A program made the translations under genes and the position numbers. Below the pieces are notes generated by a model, which was given only the letters and a program-made list of their open reading frames with translations, ran no database searches and was not told the origin of the DNA. Of a stretch of 64,000 bases of DNA, positions 44,593 to 56,988 are shown piece after piece (the first letter of the stretch is position 1; each line of letters starts with the position of its first letter). Origin of the DNA: Seiridium cupressi (taxonomy: Eukaryota > Ascomycota > Sordariomycetes > Amphisphaeriales > Sporocadaceae). The DNA is taken from contig JARVKI010000055.1 of the NCBI GenBank assembly GCA_036674765.1, positions 124,001 through 188,000 on the forward strand, read 5' to 3'.

Positions 44593-46172
44593 TCAAGTGG
44601 CGTTCTCCGTCTCGTTCCAACCCCAGACCTGTGAGAGATATTTTTCCATATTAACACGCTTAGTTTTCATCTCAACCATCCAGGGGTGGTCGAGCATTCT
44701 CCATGGAGTCGCCCTGCGACTGGGTTCCTTCTCCAGACTATCAATCAAGTTAGCATATGTCTGCCTAGTCAATGAGTTCACTTACCAGCACTCAATGAAA
44801 TACTTGAAGCTATCACTCCAGAAGATATTTGAATCTGGTTCGTCCTTTAACTTGGGGATCGGTTGCCGAACAATGTAGGTAAGGAGATCGATGAGGCCAG
44901 CCTTCGGTTGCATCTCTGTCCCATCAGCTGGGAACGGAAAGCGGTGCTGTGCAACCTCCAGGAGCGTAACACCCGTAGACCAGACGTCGGAAGTAATAGT
45001 ATAACTTTGCCCCGTAATCCTCTCGGGCGCCATGTAGTAGCTGGTTCCGATAAAAGTGTTTGCCTCTCCCTTCGTTCCAAAGTCTCCCGAGACACCAAAA
45101 TCGCACAGTTTGACAGCACCATCACGGCACAGCAGAATGTTGCTAGGTTTGATATCACGATGGATAATCTTCTTGCTGTGCAGATAGGTGAGACCGCCGA
45201 GAACACCCTCAGCTATTTTACCAAGGACTTTTTCGCCTGTCCGTCCACCGAGACGTTTGACTTCCTTGTAGATACTGTCCAAGGAGCCACCCTCACAGAA
45301 CTCCATAGCAATCGAGATGGTTGCGGTAGAGGGATCGACGAATGCGCCATAGTACCTGCAGATATGCTCAGAGGCACAACTTTTGTTGAAGTTGATCTCT
45401 CTCACGATCTGTCTCTTGACGTCAGGATCTGGATTGGTGGTGATCACCTTGTGAACGTTAGCTTCGTTCCGTTCTCGGACATTGTTCACAGTATGTTTAC
45501 CTTCAGTGCGAAGACATTCTTTCCGCCAGTCAATTTGCATCTCGTGACAGCACCTCCTGCACCTTCACCAAGCCCGCCGAGTTCCACGATCCTTTTCTCC
45601 ACACTCGCAATCCTCCAACCTTCATCGTCCAGGTCATCCACATCAGCCGTCCGCGCCTTTTCCAGGGCTAATTTATCGAAACTGTTCTCGAGACCCTGCA
45701 TACTTCCATCCCGCTCCATACCAACGCCACCCTCGCTTTTCTCCGAGTAGAGGGAAACGGCTGCCGAGATTGGATCTGGGGTGCCTTGTGGTCTTGACCC
45801 AATCCCATACTGCGATGCAAAAGATAACGCGGAGAATTGTGAGCCTGCAGATGTGGGGTTGCTTGCTCTGCCGTCCAACGGGCCAAAACTCCCGGATCTT
45901 GAATGTGCTGCACTACTTTCACTACCTCCACTGGCCGACTGTCCAGGCTGTGCACCGGGCTGTCTTGGGGGTTGTTCATATGGTGTCACAGTGCTGCCCA
46001 TCGGTGTGGCCAGGTGCAAAGTTGGCAGCTGTGGCCTGCTCACTGCTGCCGCACCGCCCACGGCTTTCACGTTCGGCGACGGGGGTATCGCCAGCCCAAG
46101 CCTCGGCGTTCTAGAGCCGCTCGCTCTGCCACCTCCAATGGCAGGTCTTAGGAGGGGTGCTGGCGCATTCAT
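44593..46172 (-). CDS. MAP kinase kinase of the cell wall integrity pathway (MKK1/MKK2 type)
   Basis: Dual-specificity kinase that activates the SLT2/MPK1-type MAP kinase in cell wall integrity signalling. Exons 45501-46172, 44786-45447 and 44593-44737 give 492 residues. The N-terminus ([12 protein letters not shown]... [12 protein letters not shown]) is the docking region typical of fungal MKK1/2. The kinase domain has a glycine loop (LGEGAGGAV), the ATP lysine at residue 224 at the first exon junction, HRDIKPSN with Asp322, DFG at 340 and an activation loop with Ser344 ([19 protein letters not shown]). The last junction gives [20 protein letters not shown], and the C-terminus [13 protein letters not shown] is conserved. 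Ser/Gly/Pro-rich linker of about 130 residues separates docking and kinase parts. The ATG is chosen by similarity to the family start; a longer frame upstream has no Met. Confidence 0.93.
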
Positions 46173-48987
46173 GATGGGAATCGGGCTCGGGTTCGCGGGC
46201 GTCACTGTGGGCGGCGGAGGAATTTCGAAAGATGGGGTCGGCGCCTGCTTGGTGAAGACTGGTCAGCATTCTGATGCAGGCCGATTCTCTACAAACGCGG
46301 GACGTGACCGGAAAGCAAACGGAACGGAAGTAGCAGATAAAGGATGTGTAACTAAACGGGAACGCAAAGAAAACCCAATTTACATTTGGCGCTGCCCCTG
46401 TATAGCTCTCTTGTTCAGACATGATATGATACGGAAAATCTGAACATGCAGCAGCAGGCGTGTTGTGACCGCTGCTCAGAGCGATCAGTCCGAGACGCAG
46501 TACTGCCCAGACAGTCTAATTGCCCTGAGTTGAGTAGGGCCGAAGAGGGCTGTTGCCTGTGGATATCCGTTGACGACACGACTGCAAAGGCCTTTGGCTC
46601 GGTGACACGACAGCAAGGGCAGTCTCTCTGCTTGGTTGGCATATACTGAGCTCGGTCGTCCACAGACAGCTAGAGGTGCGTGACGAGTGGTGAAGCGATC
46701 GGCTCGGAAGAAACGATGGTCATTCAAGGGAGATAAGAACGAAGCAAGGGAGTCTCAACCCGATGCAGATAAATCAACAAAGCAATAGGAGGTACATTTG
46801 GCGGCAATCAGCAATACGTGCTGGTGGTGAAGCAGCAGACAAACGAGAGCAGTCGTAAGCTATGCAGTCGATGTGCTGATTTCAATGCCTGTTGGGTTTG
46901 TCCCGCAGCGCGTGCCTCCTCTTTGAGCGGAGAAGATCAAGTGGGAGACTATGACCCTGGACTCAATTATGGGCTAGGCAAGGATGTCGGCACAAGCTCC
47001 AGCGCCAACTCGCAGACGGGCCAGTGGGGTCGCTGAGTTGGGTGATCAAAGCTGTGGGTTGAGGCGGGCGGACCGAGAGAGTGTCGACGGACGGGATGTC
47101 AGATGCTTCGGCGGGGTCCCACAGTGGCTGCTCAGCGAAGCAGCGTCGCGCGTGGGTGAAATTAAGCGTCGAGACAGCTAAAAGCCTGAAGCTTGGTCCG
47201 CAAGTGCCCACTCGGCGGTTTCGTAACTCAACTCGAGACGAGGCCTGGCGGCTAGCGAGACTGCGAAAGGCAAGTGAGGACGATGGGAATGACGGATGCA
47301 GCAGTCGAGCACTCCAATACGGGCGTGCCGGGCATTTAAGAACGGGATGCCCTGCAAGCCAAATGAAAATCAGGAATCTCATTGCTCTACGCGTGTGTGC
47401 AGCAAAAGTTCCGGAACCAGGGACTCTCCAAGGATCAGTCAAGAGCCACCCAGTGGCAGTGGCTGTCCATGGAATGGCTTTCCGCCGAGGCGGTTCAATG
47501 AGGTGGCTGCAGGTCCTATGAAAGCCCCTTTCGGTGTGTGTAACGTATCCACACCCTGGCAGCATCGCAGAGCCCATTGTCACCTCATCTCCACGGGTGA
47601 AGTGAGATGCAGCCGTGCCCGTGCAGTCAGAGGTTTTTGAGCGTCACGAACACTTGACATGTTTACGAGGACTTCCAAGACCACGTAAAGTGGCTGCGTG
47701 CAGATTTTGCTTGGACAATGAATGACACGAAAGTTCTGATGATCTGAGTTCCTCTTCAAGAACAACCAAGATGCCGCAAAGGTTTCGTTCCCAGATGTAC
47801 CACGAGGCAGACTTGCATATATGCCAAGCCAGATGTGTGGTCGCAACCTTGGTGTCTGTGCTTCCCCAACCTGGGAGATCATGGAAAGGGTCCGAATCGT
47901 GTGTGCACGTCTGATACAATCCACAAGCTCCCCTGGTCCATGACTTACAGAGCGATGTCGACTGGGTAAGGCCCTCGGTAGGAGATCATTCATCATACAT
48001 TAGCACTGAATGCAGTCATCCTAGAGCAGCATTAGGGGCCCCACTGCAGGCGACAAGCAGTGATTTGGGGTCCGGATTCCCTCAATGCCCAAAGGCGCCG
48101 CCTCTTTTTTGCCCCGGGCAAAGAATTAGAAAACGTGGCCGAATGACACCTCACGACCTGTTTGCTAGTCGAAAACGAACAACAGCAAGGAAATATAGAT
48201 CGTCATACGTCAATGAATATTCACCTGTGTTTGTGAGGGCCCGTGGAGAAATGACAACGCTTGGTTCTGTATACGGGGGTAGACCAATTCCAGGCGCTAC
48301 GCACGGGCAAACCAGCTCACTCTACTCTGGACGAGAGTCTTCCATGAGCAGACAGCAGCCGCTTGAGAGGCAAACCTGGCACAGAACCTTGAACGCTGCA
48401 GCCTTGCGGCACCAGAAGCTGATACCATTCGAAAGGTGATGCCAGGCTGACCACAACCGCCCATCGTGAGGTGGCATCGGTGTTAGTCTGTGCTTCCATG
48501 CTGCTTGAATTGGTGACGCGCCGAGGACGACTGATCCGCCAGGAACCTTCATTCATGCACAAGACGGCAGCTCAGATCAGAGGACGTGGAGAGAATCTGG
48601 AACAGAAAGAGAATGGAGCGTGATTGGCGCCCCTGCTCGATCGGTTGCAACCGCTGGCGGCTAAGAATCCCTGCCTCATTGGCCGTGTTACCCCACATGA
48701 GCCTATCGCCCACTTTACATAGTAGTAGCCGCAATCCCTACCTTGGACCCCACCATAAATTTTTAGTTAAGCGCGGTCTGGGAAGATTTTCACGCAGGTT
48801 CAACGCCTTTCATTTGCAAGGGATTGAACAACCGACAACGTTTGCACGTGTTACGACTGGCGCTTGCAGGCTCTGTACTGCTTTCCCTCGTCTGGTAGCC
48901 GGTGCCCATTTTCTTGACGCCGAATCCTGGCAAACAGAGTCTGTCTTGGCCGTCCGTGGGCAAACCGCCACCACCAGCACTCCCACC
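46173..48987. other. Long divergent promoter region between MAPKK and DBP8 genes
   Basis: 2.8 kb between divergent start codons. A 206-codon minus-strand frame (46963-47583) and overlapping plus-strand frames show no domain. The DBP8 frame is open upstream to about 48586 with no clear coding content. Confidence 0.5.
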
Positions 48988-50753
48988 ATGCCGTCTAAAA
49001 CAGGCGCGGCTAAAAAGTCACGATCTGCTAAGGCAGAAGAGCTGGAAGTCAGTTTGCTCTCATCCTCTTCGGAAGCAAGCAGTGGAGGTGAGAGTCAGAG
49101 CGACGGAGGAAATTCGTCAGATTCAGATGCTCTTGACAGTGACGCACCACGGAAGAAACGCAAAGTCAGCCTTCAAGTGGAGGTAGATCCCGAGGATGAT
49201 GAGCCATACCAGACATCTGTAATTTCTTCGATCCAGACGCCATCCCGGATTGGTAGGAAGAGTGAACCTCAGGCCACAAGGACTCAGCGGCCAGATCAGA
49301 CAGCAGTGGCATCCATACCTACCGCTACATCTGTTCCGGTTGATAATAATATCACGTTTGGTGCCCTGAGCTTGCGGCCATGGCTAGTCCAATCGCTTTC
49401 CAACATGGCTATCAAACGGCCCACTGGCATTCAGAAAGCCTGTATTCCACAGATTCTGAATGGGAGAGATTGCATTGGAGGCAGCCGCACAGGCTCCGGG
49501 AAGACGGTGGCCTTTGCCGCGCCTATACTCCAGAAGCTGGCTGAAGACCCAAGCGCCATATTCGCTGTGATATTGACAGCTACCAGGTAACTAGTTCCGC
49601 CGCCGACTGAGCGCTCATTGCTAATCTGGACCAGGGAGCTTGCGCTTCAGATAATGGAACAGGTCAAGGCCATATCTGCCGCCCAGACTGTGAAGGCTAT
49701 ATTAGTAACAGGCGGCTCTGACATGAGGGCGCAGGCGATTGCTATTGCCCAAAGACCTCACGTGATCGTAGCGACGCCAGGTCGGCTAGCTGATCATATT
49801 CGAAGCTCTGGTGAAGATACATGGTGTGGTCTTCGGAGAGTCAAATTCTTGGTGCTGGATGAGGCCGATAGACTCCTTTCCGAAGGACCGGGGTCCATGC
49901 TCCCTGACATTGGTATGTCCAACTTCAATACCCGTTCATTTCGGAGAGACGGCATGCTAACAATGAGATAGAGGAATGTCTAGCTGTGATGCCGCCGGCA
50001 ACAGAAAGGCAAACGTTGCTTTTTACTGCAACCATGACTCCGGAAGTGCGCGCATTGGAAAATTTACCTCGTAAGCCAGGCAAGGCCCCTCCTTTCTTGT
50101 GCGAAGTAGATACGCAAGTTCTAGCTATTCCGGCGACTTTGAACCAGATGTATCTTCAAGTACCGGTCACATACAAGGAACATTATCTGCACGAGTTTCT
50201 TACAACAGATGCCAATATGGAGAAGTCCATCATCATCTTTTGTAACCGAACAAGCACTGCAGAATACCTACACCATCTGCTACGGTTGTTGGACCACCGG
50301 GTCACTTCGCTCCACTCGAAACTTCCCCAGCGTCAGAGGATAGACAACCTGGGTAGATTCCGCGCATCGGCGGCGCGTATCCTAGTAGCAACGGACGTCG
50401 CTGCGAGAGGTCTTGATATTCCAGAGGTATCTCTCGTTATCAACTACGACATCCCAAGGGAGCCAGATGACTACATCCACAGGGTTGGTCGTACTGCCCG
50501 TGCTGGACGCAAGGGTGACGCAGTCAGCTTCGTGGGACAACGTGATGTTGACCTAATCCAGGCTATCGAGAACAGAGTGGGCCGCGAAATGTTGGCCTGG
50601 GAGGAAGAAGGGGTCAACCTTGAGACCAGAGTTATCAGAGATGCGCTCAAACCCGTCAGCGAAAAGAAGAGAGAAGCGTTGTTAGAGATTGAGGAGAATA
50701 GGGAGGTGGGCGGCAAACGGAAGAGAGGCATGCAGAAACTCCGTGCACAATAA
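48988..50753 (+). CDS. DBP8: ATP-dependent RNA helicase DBP8 (DEAD box)
   Basis: Nucleolar DEAD-box helicase required for 40S ribosome biogenesis. Exons 48988-49586, 49635-49912 and 49972-50753 give 552 residues. An acidic Ser-rich N-terminus with a KKRK signal precedes the core. Motifs in order: Q motif region GIQKACIP, motif I SRTGSGKT (Lys172), motif Ia ATREL spanning intron 1, VATPGR, motif II DEAD at 275-278, SAT-equivalent TATM, and in the C-terminal RecA domain [19 protein letters not shown] and [11 protein letters not shown]. The family call DBP8 rests on length, the [18 protein letters not shown] block and the short C-terminal tail. Motif Ia reads LTATREL rather than the near-universal LTPTREL. 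The ATG used is in good context (CACCATGCC); the frame upstream carries an in-frame ATG at 48586 with no family similarity. Confidence 0.92.
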
Positions 50754-53700
50754 TAACGGTGGCCAATATAGGGCGGGAAGGGGTCAATGTTCAATCTGGT
50801 TGTCTCTGTATCATGATTCTCAAACTGCACTCGAACATTGCGTGCTGGCTGAAGACCCTCAGAAACTCGGCATATAGATGGTGGTACCAAGCGTACGGAG
50901 TTTGGAGACACATCCATCCTCCTGTTACGGAGCCTCGGCATATTTATTTTGAAATAACCTGACTCATATATATTGTTTAGGAACATTGCCTTGTCTCAAC
51001 GATCAAGTATCATATTGGTCTCGTAGTTTTCTAGGATATTCTCATGTTTGTCAAGCCCCAAGTAGGGTTGGTCTACTCAGAGCCTGCCGACGAGAGCTGA
51101 GCTGGTTGGTCAGAGTTCATCAGCCCTATGGTACCTGCATTCTGCCCATCTGTGGAAGTCAGCAGACCAATGCCGTAATAACAACAAGCGCTGCATGAAA
51201 ATGCCTTTCAAGTGCACGGTACTTCACAAAAGTATCGGTAGGTCAGACCTGCGCCATGATTCAATCGTAATGCGAGGACATGAGTATCACATAAATTAAC
51301 AAGGTATCACCTGGCAGGGACATGATCTTCCGTCCCATGCTATGGGGATATTATGCAAAGGAGTACATAGTAACCCACGTGGTGGGTGGCTTAGAAACCC
51401 TGTCCGGTATATCAGGTATGTGGCAAAGCGATCCTACGAAGGATGCCGCTGACAGTAATTTTCCTTTCGCATGCCGGCCTCCTCAGGCACGGGTTGTGGT
51501 ACGCATCATTGGCCGTCTCGGTACGTACCTGACTGCTTACACTATGAAAGGAAGACTACGAGCAAAGGCTTGGCAATGTTTGTTTCGTGTCTGGCTGGTG
51601 ACCACGGCACATAATCTTCTGAAATTATGTGCCACATTTCAAAGAATAGTATAATGATCATCTGGCCGTGGCGCTGGTTCCCATAATCGCTGCCACGTAG
51701 GTATGAGAGAAACACATGGATTATACTCGGTTGACTGGGAGACGTGGCCGGAATGATAGTGCCGCGAAACGTTGCGAACCTTGTTTCGCGGCCCTGTGCC
51801 TCCTCGAGCCTTGGGTAAAGTCAGGGTTCTTCCAAAGATGATGACTACATCATGCGGACATTGGAGTTATTACACCCATGTCCACTAAAGCCGCTCGCTT
51901 GAGCCCTGGCATTCGGGAAGACCAAGACAACAGCGACAACGTACAAATCACACTCGCAATTGGGCCGGTCGGCATTGAGTCACCCGCTAACTAGTTGATG
52001 GGGTATACAAACTCTATTGGATCAAGCTCGCACATGTCGCAACGCCCGGGCGCATGTGTCATTGTCAATAAACTCTCCGGCCGGCGACAGGAATCGCGCA
52101 CCATCGGGTCTTTGGTAAAGGCCGAACGGATCGACGGCTTGATTCCAGTGCGCTCCACACTATGGGCAACCGACCGTGAACGGAATGCGCGGAACAAAAG
52201 ATCGGCCTTTGCCCTTCTGCCCTTCAGCCCTTTTCAGAAGGACCCTTGAAGCAGATCTTATCTTTCTGGTTCCATTCAGTGCTTTTAAAGTTTTGCTTGG
52301 TCGCGGCGCGATGAGGCGACGAATTGGTGACAAGGCCACCGAGAGCGTAACCGGGTAAGGGGGGCAAAATTGAAGCTGCCTGTCGAGTGTCCGCGCAATC
52401 CGTGTGCGCGGTTTATCTGAATTGAGTAGTGAGGCCTTTATACTTTCGGGAGGACTCGCAAGGCAGATATCGTGGCCCGTTGGCTCATATGTGAGGGTCT
52501 CCGTGATCAACCGTGACCTCGTGCTCTGGGTGTGTCAGCAGGAGCTTGGGGCGGGCGCATTTGCACCGTTGTGCGTAACACGAGATCCCGTTATGAGCAC
52601 TGGTGTTTAATCTCCAGCTAACTCCGTGCCTTACCAAGAAGGCCTTAGTTCCGTACGCCTTCGGCGTTAGCATCAATTGGCATCGCATCTCCACATCGCG
52701 ACCATTAAGATTTGTCAGTCCTCGCAGTTGTCCTTGAAGAAAACAATACGTAGACGGCTACATCATTGCACTACGATCACTTGCCTGATCGATGTCACGG
52801 CAGATCGTGGTTTTCTGGAAGTGCATCACTCCTGGGAAGGTATATCATTCAATTGTATCGCGTAGAAAATAATAGCTTGATGAATATACTCGGGCCTTGT
52901 GAGCATACATCCATGTATTTCATCACAGCAAAAACACTTAAAAGTACGGTACCTGTGTAGGCGATGGGACTGGCGAGCGTGGAAAGCTCCGCAAACTATT
53001 ACATCCACCGCTTACAGACCTTCATGGCTGGCTGACTGGCTTTGCAAGATCCTCACATAAAGGCTTGCGCTTGCATGTGCGCAATCAACCTGTATCCTGC
53101 AGCTCGAGTAGGAGAAGACTCTCGCGAATCTGTTTGAGCTCCTAGAATTTCCGATCATGTCAGATGCATGTAAGCTATGAAGCTCGATTGGCAATTCGTG
53201 AGATGCAAGTATCTGGTATATCATGCCGGGAGACAAGCGAGAGAACTCCGGCAGTGTGTGCTTACGTGAAAACCCCCGTCGAACCATCACAGGGTTCTAA
53301 TTTTGACGGCTCACTGGCAGATCCTGAAGCTGTTTATCAGACGATACGGCAAGTCGGCAGCAGTACTGTAGAAGAACATGGAACTATAGTTACCCACTTG
53401 TCAGAAAGAAGTTCGTGTGGAAACAGAGTCCAATTTCCTAGCAGTGAGCTTGCAATGCCGCGTGGGCCACGTTTCGTCCTCAGCTCAACATGGGGGAGGC
53501 TTGTCGCATTGTTAGCTTCGCGGGCTAGCAATTATTCTGCTGCCTGACAAGTCTGAGAATCCCATACCGCCTGGTCCTGGAGGACATTACAGGGTGCTGT
53601 CTGCCACGTAGGGTCCTGCCAATCGCGAAACTCGTTACACGCACCGTTGATCTCTTGGCCGCGCGGAGAGCGTTGTTGAGGCGCCAGCAGATGCTGGCTG

Positions 53701-55810
53701 TGCACAGTGAAATGAACTGCATGCAGCAGCTTCGCGCTGACCGATGTGTCGTAATACAGCCTTGGTTGCATACAGAGGGACGAACATCGTTTGCGCGCTG
53801 TTACGTTACCACGTAAACCCGAGTCCACCAAGAGGAGACAGGAAGTTAGCGAATGCGGCTTGGAGCTTTTGAGTGTGGCTTAGGCAGGAGGGCAGGCATT
53901 GAATCTCCCAAATGTTCGATTATCTCAGCCCTACAATTACACTCTCCACAGTCGGTTCATGCGTTCACGAATCACGAAAGGGGTGCACAAGGGGTAAAAC
54001 TCTAGGGTTGAGGTGGTCACGGATCCCTAAATGCCCAATTTCCATGTTCGTACCTGAAAATCTGACAAGGGTACGGCCGCTGAAAAGGCGGTAGCGCTGT
54101 GAAGAAAAGAAAAAGCCATACCGCCGAAATGTTATGCGTCAGCGTGGATCACCAATTTTTTAGAAGAAAAAAAAATAATCGACTGATGAGGTCTTGGCAT
54201 GGACATATGTCGCTTGGGTAAACTCCCAAGCACAACTCATTGTACAGAATCTTGTGCCATGGTTCAGATACGAAATAAGACGATAGCAAAGGCCGTGATG
54301 ACGCATCATCGGCCGCAGTCCTGAGTGAAAATGACTGCCTGATGATTCAGAGCGGCTTGAGCGGACTGCCATGGGCCCGAAACCCTCGAGCCTGTAGCCG
54401 AAAGCGATGTGACCATGGGTAACAGTTTTGTTACCGTGACCATCTTGGCATCCTGTATCATAGTGATGATTTCATCTAATCTGATGCATCGCACGTCTTG
54501 ACATGGCCAGACAAGGGAGCCTGCGACGGACGGAAGTATTCCCATGGCTTCAAATTGAGTTGATGTCTGTTGTGAGGGAAATGAGCAGTTTGAACATTAT
54601 TGAGTTGAAGCATGGCTTTGTCATTCCTCAATTAGACAAGGCGTGTTTGCAATTGTAATGGCCCATCATTAATCCAATTCATCACCAGGGGTTGTCAAGA
54701 TTGCTGCGAAACCATTCGAAGCCAATAGTCACAATATGCAGCTGCGGCATTGACTCAGTCCGGACGTGTGCCTGGGTTTGGAGATAGTGGACGGGAATTA
54801 TTAATCTGCGAAACTTTCAAATGCAGTCATCACAGAAGAGCGCTGCTGCTGAACAATCCGACTCCGTTGTGCTGTGCAAGACAGGGTTTGGGTGCAGGGG
54901 AGGGGAGCGATTCATCAGCAAAACGAAAGCGAGTCGGCTCTAGCCAGTCATGATCGACAAGACGGCCTTCGGATTGGCTCGACTGCGAGAGAGCTCGAGG
55001 TCACTCTTGGCTGCGGGGCGGGCGTCGAGGTACCTGGGCCGACACGGTCGCTGTCTAGTTGTTGTCGCCGATGGCTTAGCTCGCGAAGCAATAGAGTTTA
55101 TGACTCCCGAGTTGCCGGTAATCATCGAGGTCGCAGGTAACAGCCACGGCGCCCTTCAAACTCCGTGCCCACCCCACCCGAACTTGTGCGCGCCCAGCCA
55201 GGAATTATGCGACATGTCTCCGTGTTAACTTCGTAAGCCATGCACCATGGACTCACCGCTTACAAGCAAAGGCCGAAGCGGTTCCTCCGTCCATCCCTCC
55301 TGACCCGCCCTAAGACCGACCCAGCATGGGATTGAGAAACAACACACTCAGCAGATCCGGTCATTTACATAAGGATGTCCTTCCCTCCCGCTTCGGTCGC
55401 TATCACAGTCAGCATTCCTATCCATTCAAGCCAGCCCAAGCCAAGCAATCTCCTATATCACATTGACTGAACGCAAAGGAATCACTTGATACTCGTCCCC
55501 TCGAGCCACATTCCAATAGCTCTTAGACCTGAACGAACGCTGCCCGCAACCCTGACGGAAACGGCACCCCCCCTGCTCGCTACGCGCTACCATAAACTGC
55601 AGCCTTGACTTTTTCCCAAGTACCCAAGTACCCAAGTACCTGGGAAGGGGCCCCACCGAACCAAGAGCTCACCGACCCCTGCTCACGTCAATTATACAAG
55701 AAGAGGCGCCTTGCCGACCCTCGGTGCCTGACTCACAAGAGCAGAATAATATTGCTATCTATTGCACCATAAGAGACTACCCGCATCTACTACACTATAT
55801 CTTGCTCAAA
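50754..55810. other. Gene desert of 5.1 kb
   Basis: The longest stretch without a supported gene. Open frames up to 127 codons (53164-53547) lack domains and start context. A patch at 51995-52510 is open on both strands over 84 and 116 codons. Near the right end are a triplicated 8-mer at 55615 and the promoter of the acidic protein gene. It may hold a long regulatory region or a non-coding RNA; nothing in the sequence decides. Confidence 0.45.
55615..55638 (+). repeat. Three tandem copies of CCCAAGTA
   Basis: Perfect 8-bp tandem triplet 170 bp upstream of the ATG at 55811, followed by CCTGGG. It could be a clustered transcription factor site. Similar GTACC-rich motifs occur near 32540. Confidence 0.8.
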
Positions 55811-56584
55811 ATGGTGTCAATAACAACTTTCTCATCTCCCTTCCACCCTCGACCATCATCCCCTTCCAACAAGATGTCCATCACCCAGACTTACATGATG
55901 GCTCACAACGCCCGGGCTAAGCTCTCGCGAGAGGCTGCCCAGCCTGACCACAACCTGAGACTCCTCGTCGGACACGCCAACCTGCTAGACTCTCTCATGC
56001 TCGACCTTGCCGATGCCGAACGGGAACAAGAAAGCTGGTTCAACCAATCGGTACGAGGTGCATCACCCAAGAGCGAGGAGAGACACGTACAATGGGCCGA
56101 CGCTATTCCAGAGCAGACTGAAGAGGACTGGGAGGCCGACTCTTCGGACTCGGAGGATAGCGACGACGAGGACTACGACGACGACATTGAGATGGCAGAT
56201 GCTGTGCCCCTGACGCGGGTCTCATCACACACCATTGTGCCCCCCTCGCCACAATTAGAAGCCATGGACGAGGACGACTTTGAGGAGGACGGCGAGGAAG
56301 ACTACACATCTCTTTCCCTTACCCGGTCACCTTCGCACTCTGCATCACCACCTGAGCTCGACGACGACTCCGAGCCTTCAGACGACGAGTCAATGCCGCC
56401 ATCGCCGCCATTTGCAACATTACCTGCCTTCCCAGACAAGGAGAGAGAAACAACAGTGTCGACAACAGAATTCTTCGACTCGAAACAAGAAGAGGATGAC
56501 GACAAGGCTGATTTCTACAGCCAAGGGTTCTATCTCCCACGCAGAAATCCAGCGAGGCTGATATCCGCGATATCGGTCTACTAG
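55811..56584 (+). CDS. Acidic low-complexity protein, possibly ECM13-like
   Basis: Single-exon gene of 257 residues. The conserved-looking part is N-terminal: MSITQTYMMAHNARAKLSRE followed by DHNLRLLVGHANLLDSLMLDLADAEREQESWFNQ, helical and probably a protein-interaction module. The remainder is strongly acidic and disordered (runs of Asp, Glu and Ser) with a short basic C-terminus (YLPRRNPARLISAISVY). The resemblance of the LVGHANLLD block to yeast ECM13/YJR115W is from memory and uncertain. Two ATGs compete: 55811 (good context, adds 21 Ser/Pro-rich residues) and 55874 (starts exactly at the conserved MSITQTY). I annotate the first; conservation may favour the second. A CT-rich leader and the 8-mer repeats lie upstream. 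Confidence 0.75.
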   Translation: MVSITTFSSPFHPRPSSPSNKMSITQTYMMAHNARAKLSREAAQPDHNLRLLVGHANLLDSLMLDLADAEREQESWFNQSVRGASPKSEERHVQWADAIPEQTEEDWEADSSDSEDSDDEDYDDDIEMADAVPLTRVSSHTIVPPSPQLEAMDEDDFEEDGEEDYTSLSLTRSPSHSASPPELDDDSEPSDDESMPPSPPFATLPAFPDKERETTVSTTEFFDSKQEEDDDKADFYSQGFYLPRRNPARLISAISVY

Positions 56585-56952
56585 GATCGTCCAACTCTAA
56601 AACTCTTGTTACTATTACGGGTCAGGTAATTCAAAAAGTTGTTGTCATTTCTCTCTGCATCTGGGCGGCGTTCCAAAATACCACACAGCGGCTTTGCATT
56701 TCATCTACATACACCATTGGAGCGCAAGCGATTTTTCTTTGGCTTTCATCTTGACATCATCAGAGCTTTGGGATATTACTACTGGGAGGAACGGAAGGGA
56801 TCCATACCCTCACCCCATGCAGGGTCTGAAGGGATTGGATCTCAGGGTTCTCGGTGAACGATGACACCACTCTAAACAGTGAAGGATTCATTGGAGGCGG
56901 AATTTGGGGTATTACTGTATCAGGAAGTCATTGGCAGGATCATGACCAAGAA

Positions 56953-56988
56953 CAGGCACAGGCACTGGCACAGGCACAGGCACAGGCG
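56953..56988 (+). repeat. Six copies of a CAGGCA hexamer
   Basis: Six tandem hexamers (units 1, 2, 4 and 5 perfect; unit 3 CTGGCA; unit 6 CAGGCG). It lies in non-coding sequence 370 bp after the acidic protein gene and is a likely length-polymorphic microsatellite. Confidence 0.9.

Noticed and set aside
46963..47583. 206-codon minus-strand frame between MAPKK and DBP8
   Set aside because: No domain or codon pattern; several plus-strand frames overlap it; start is not an obvious ATG in good context.
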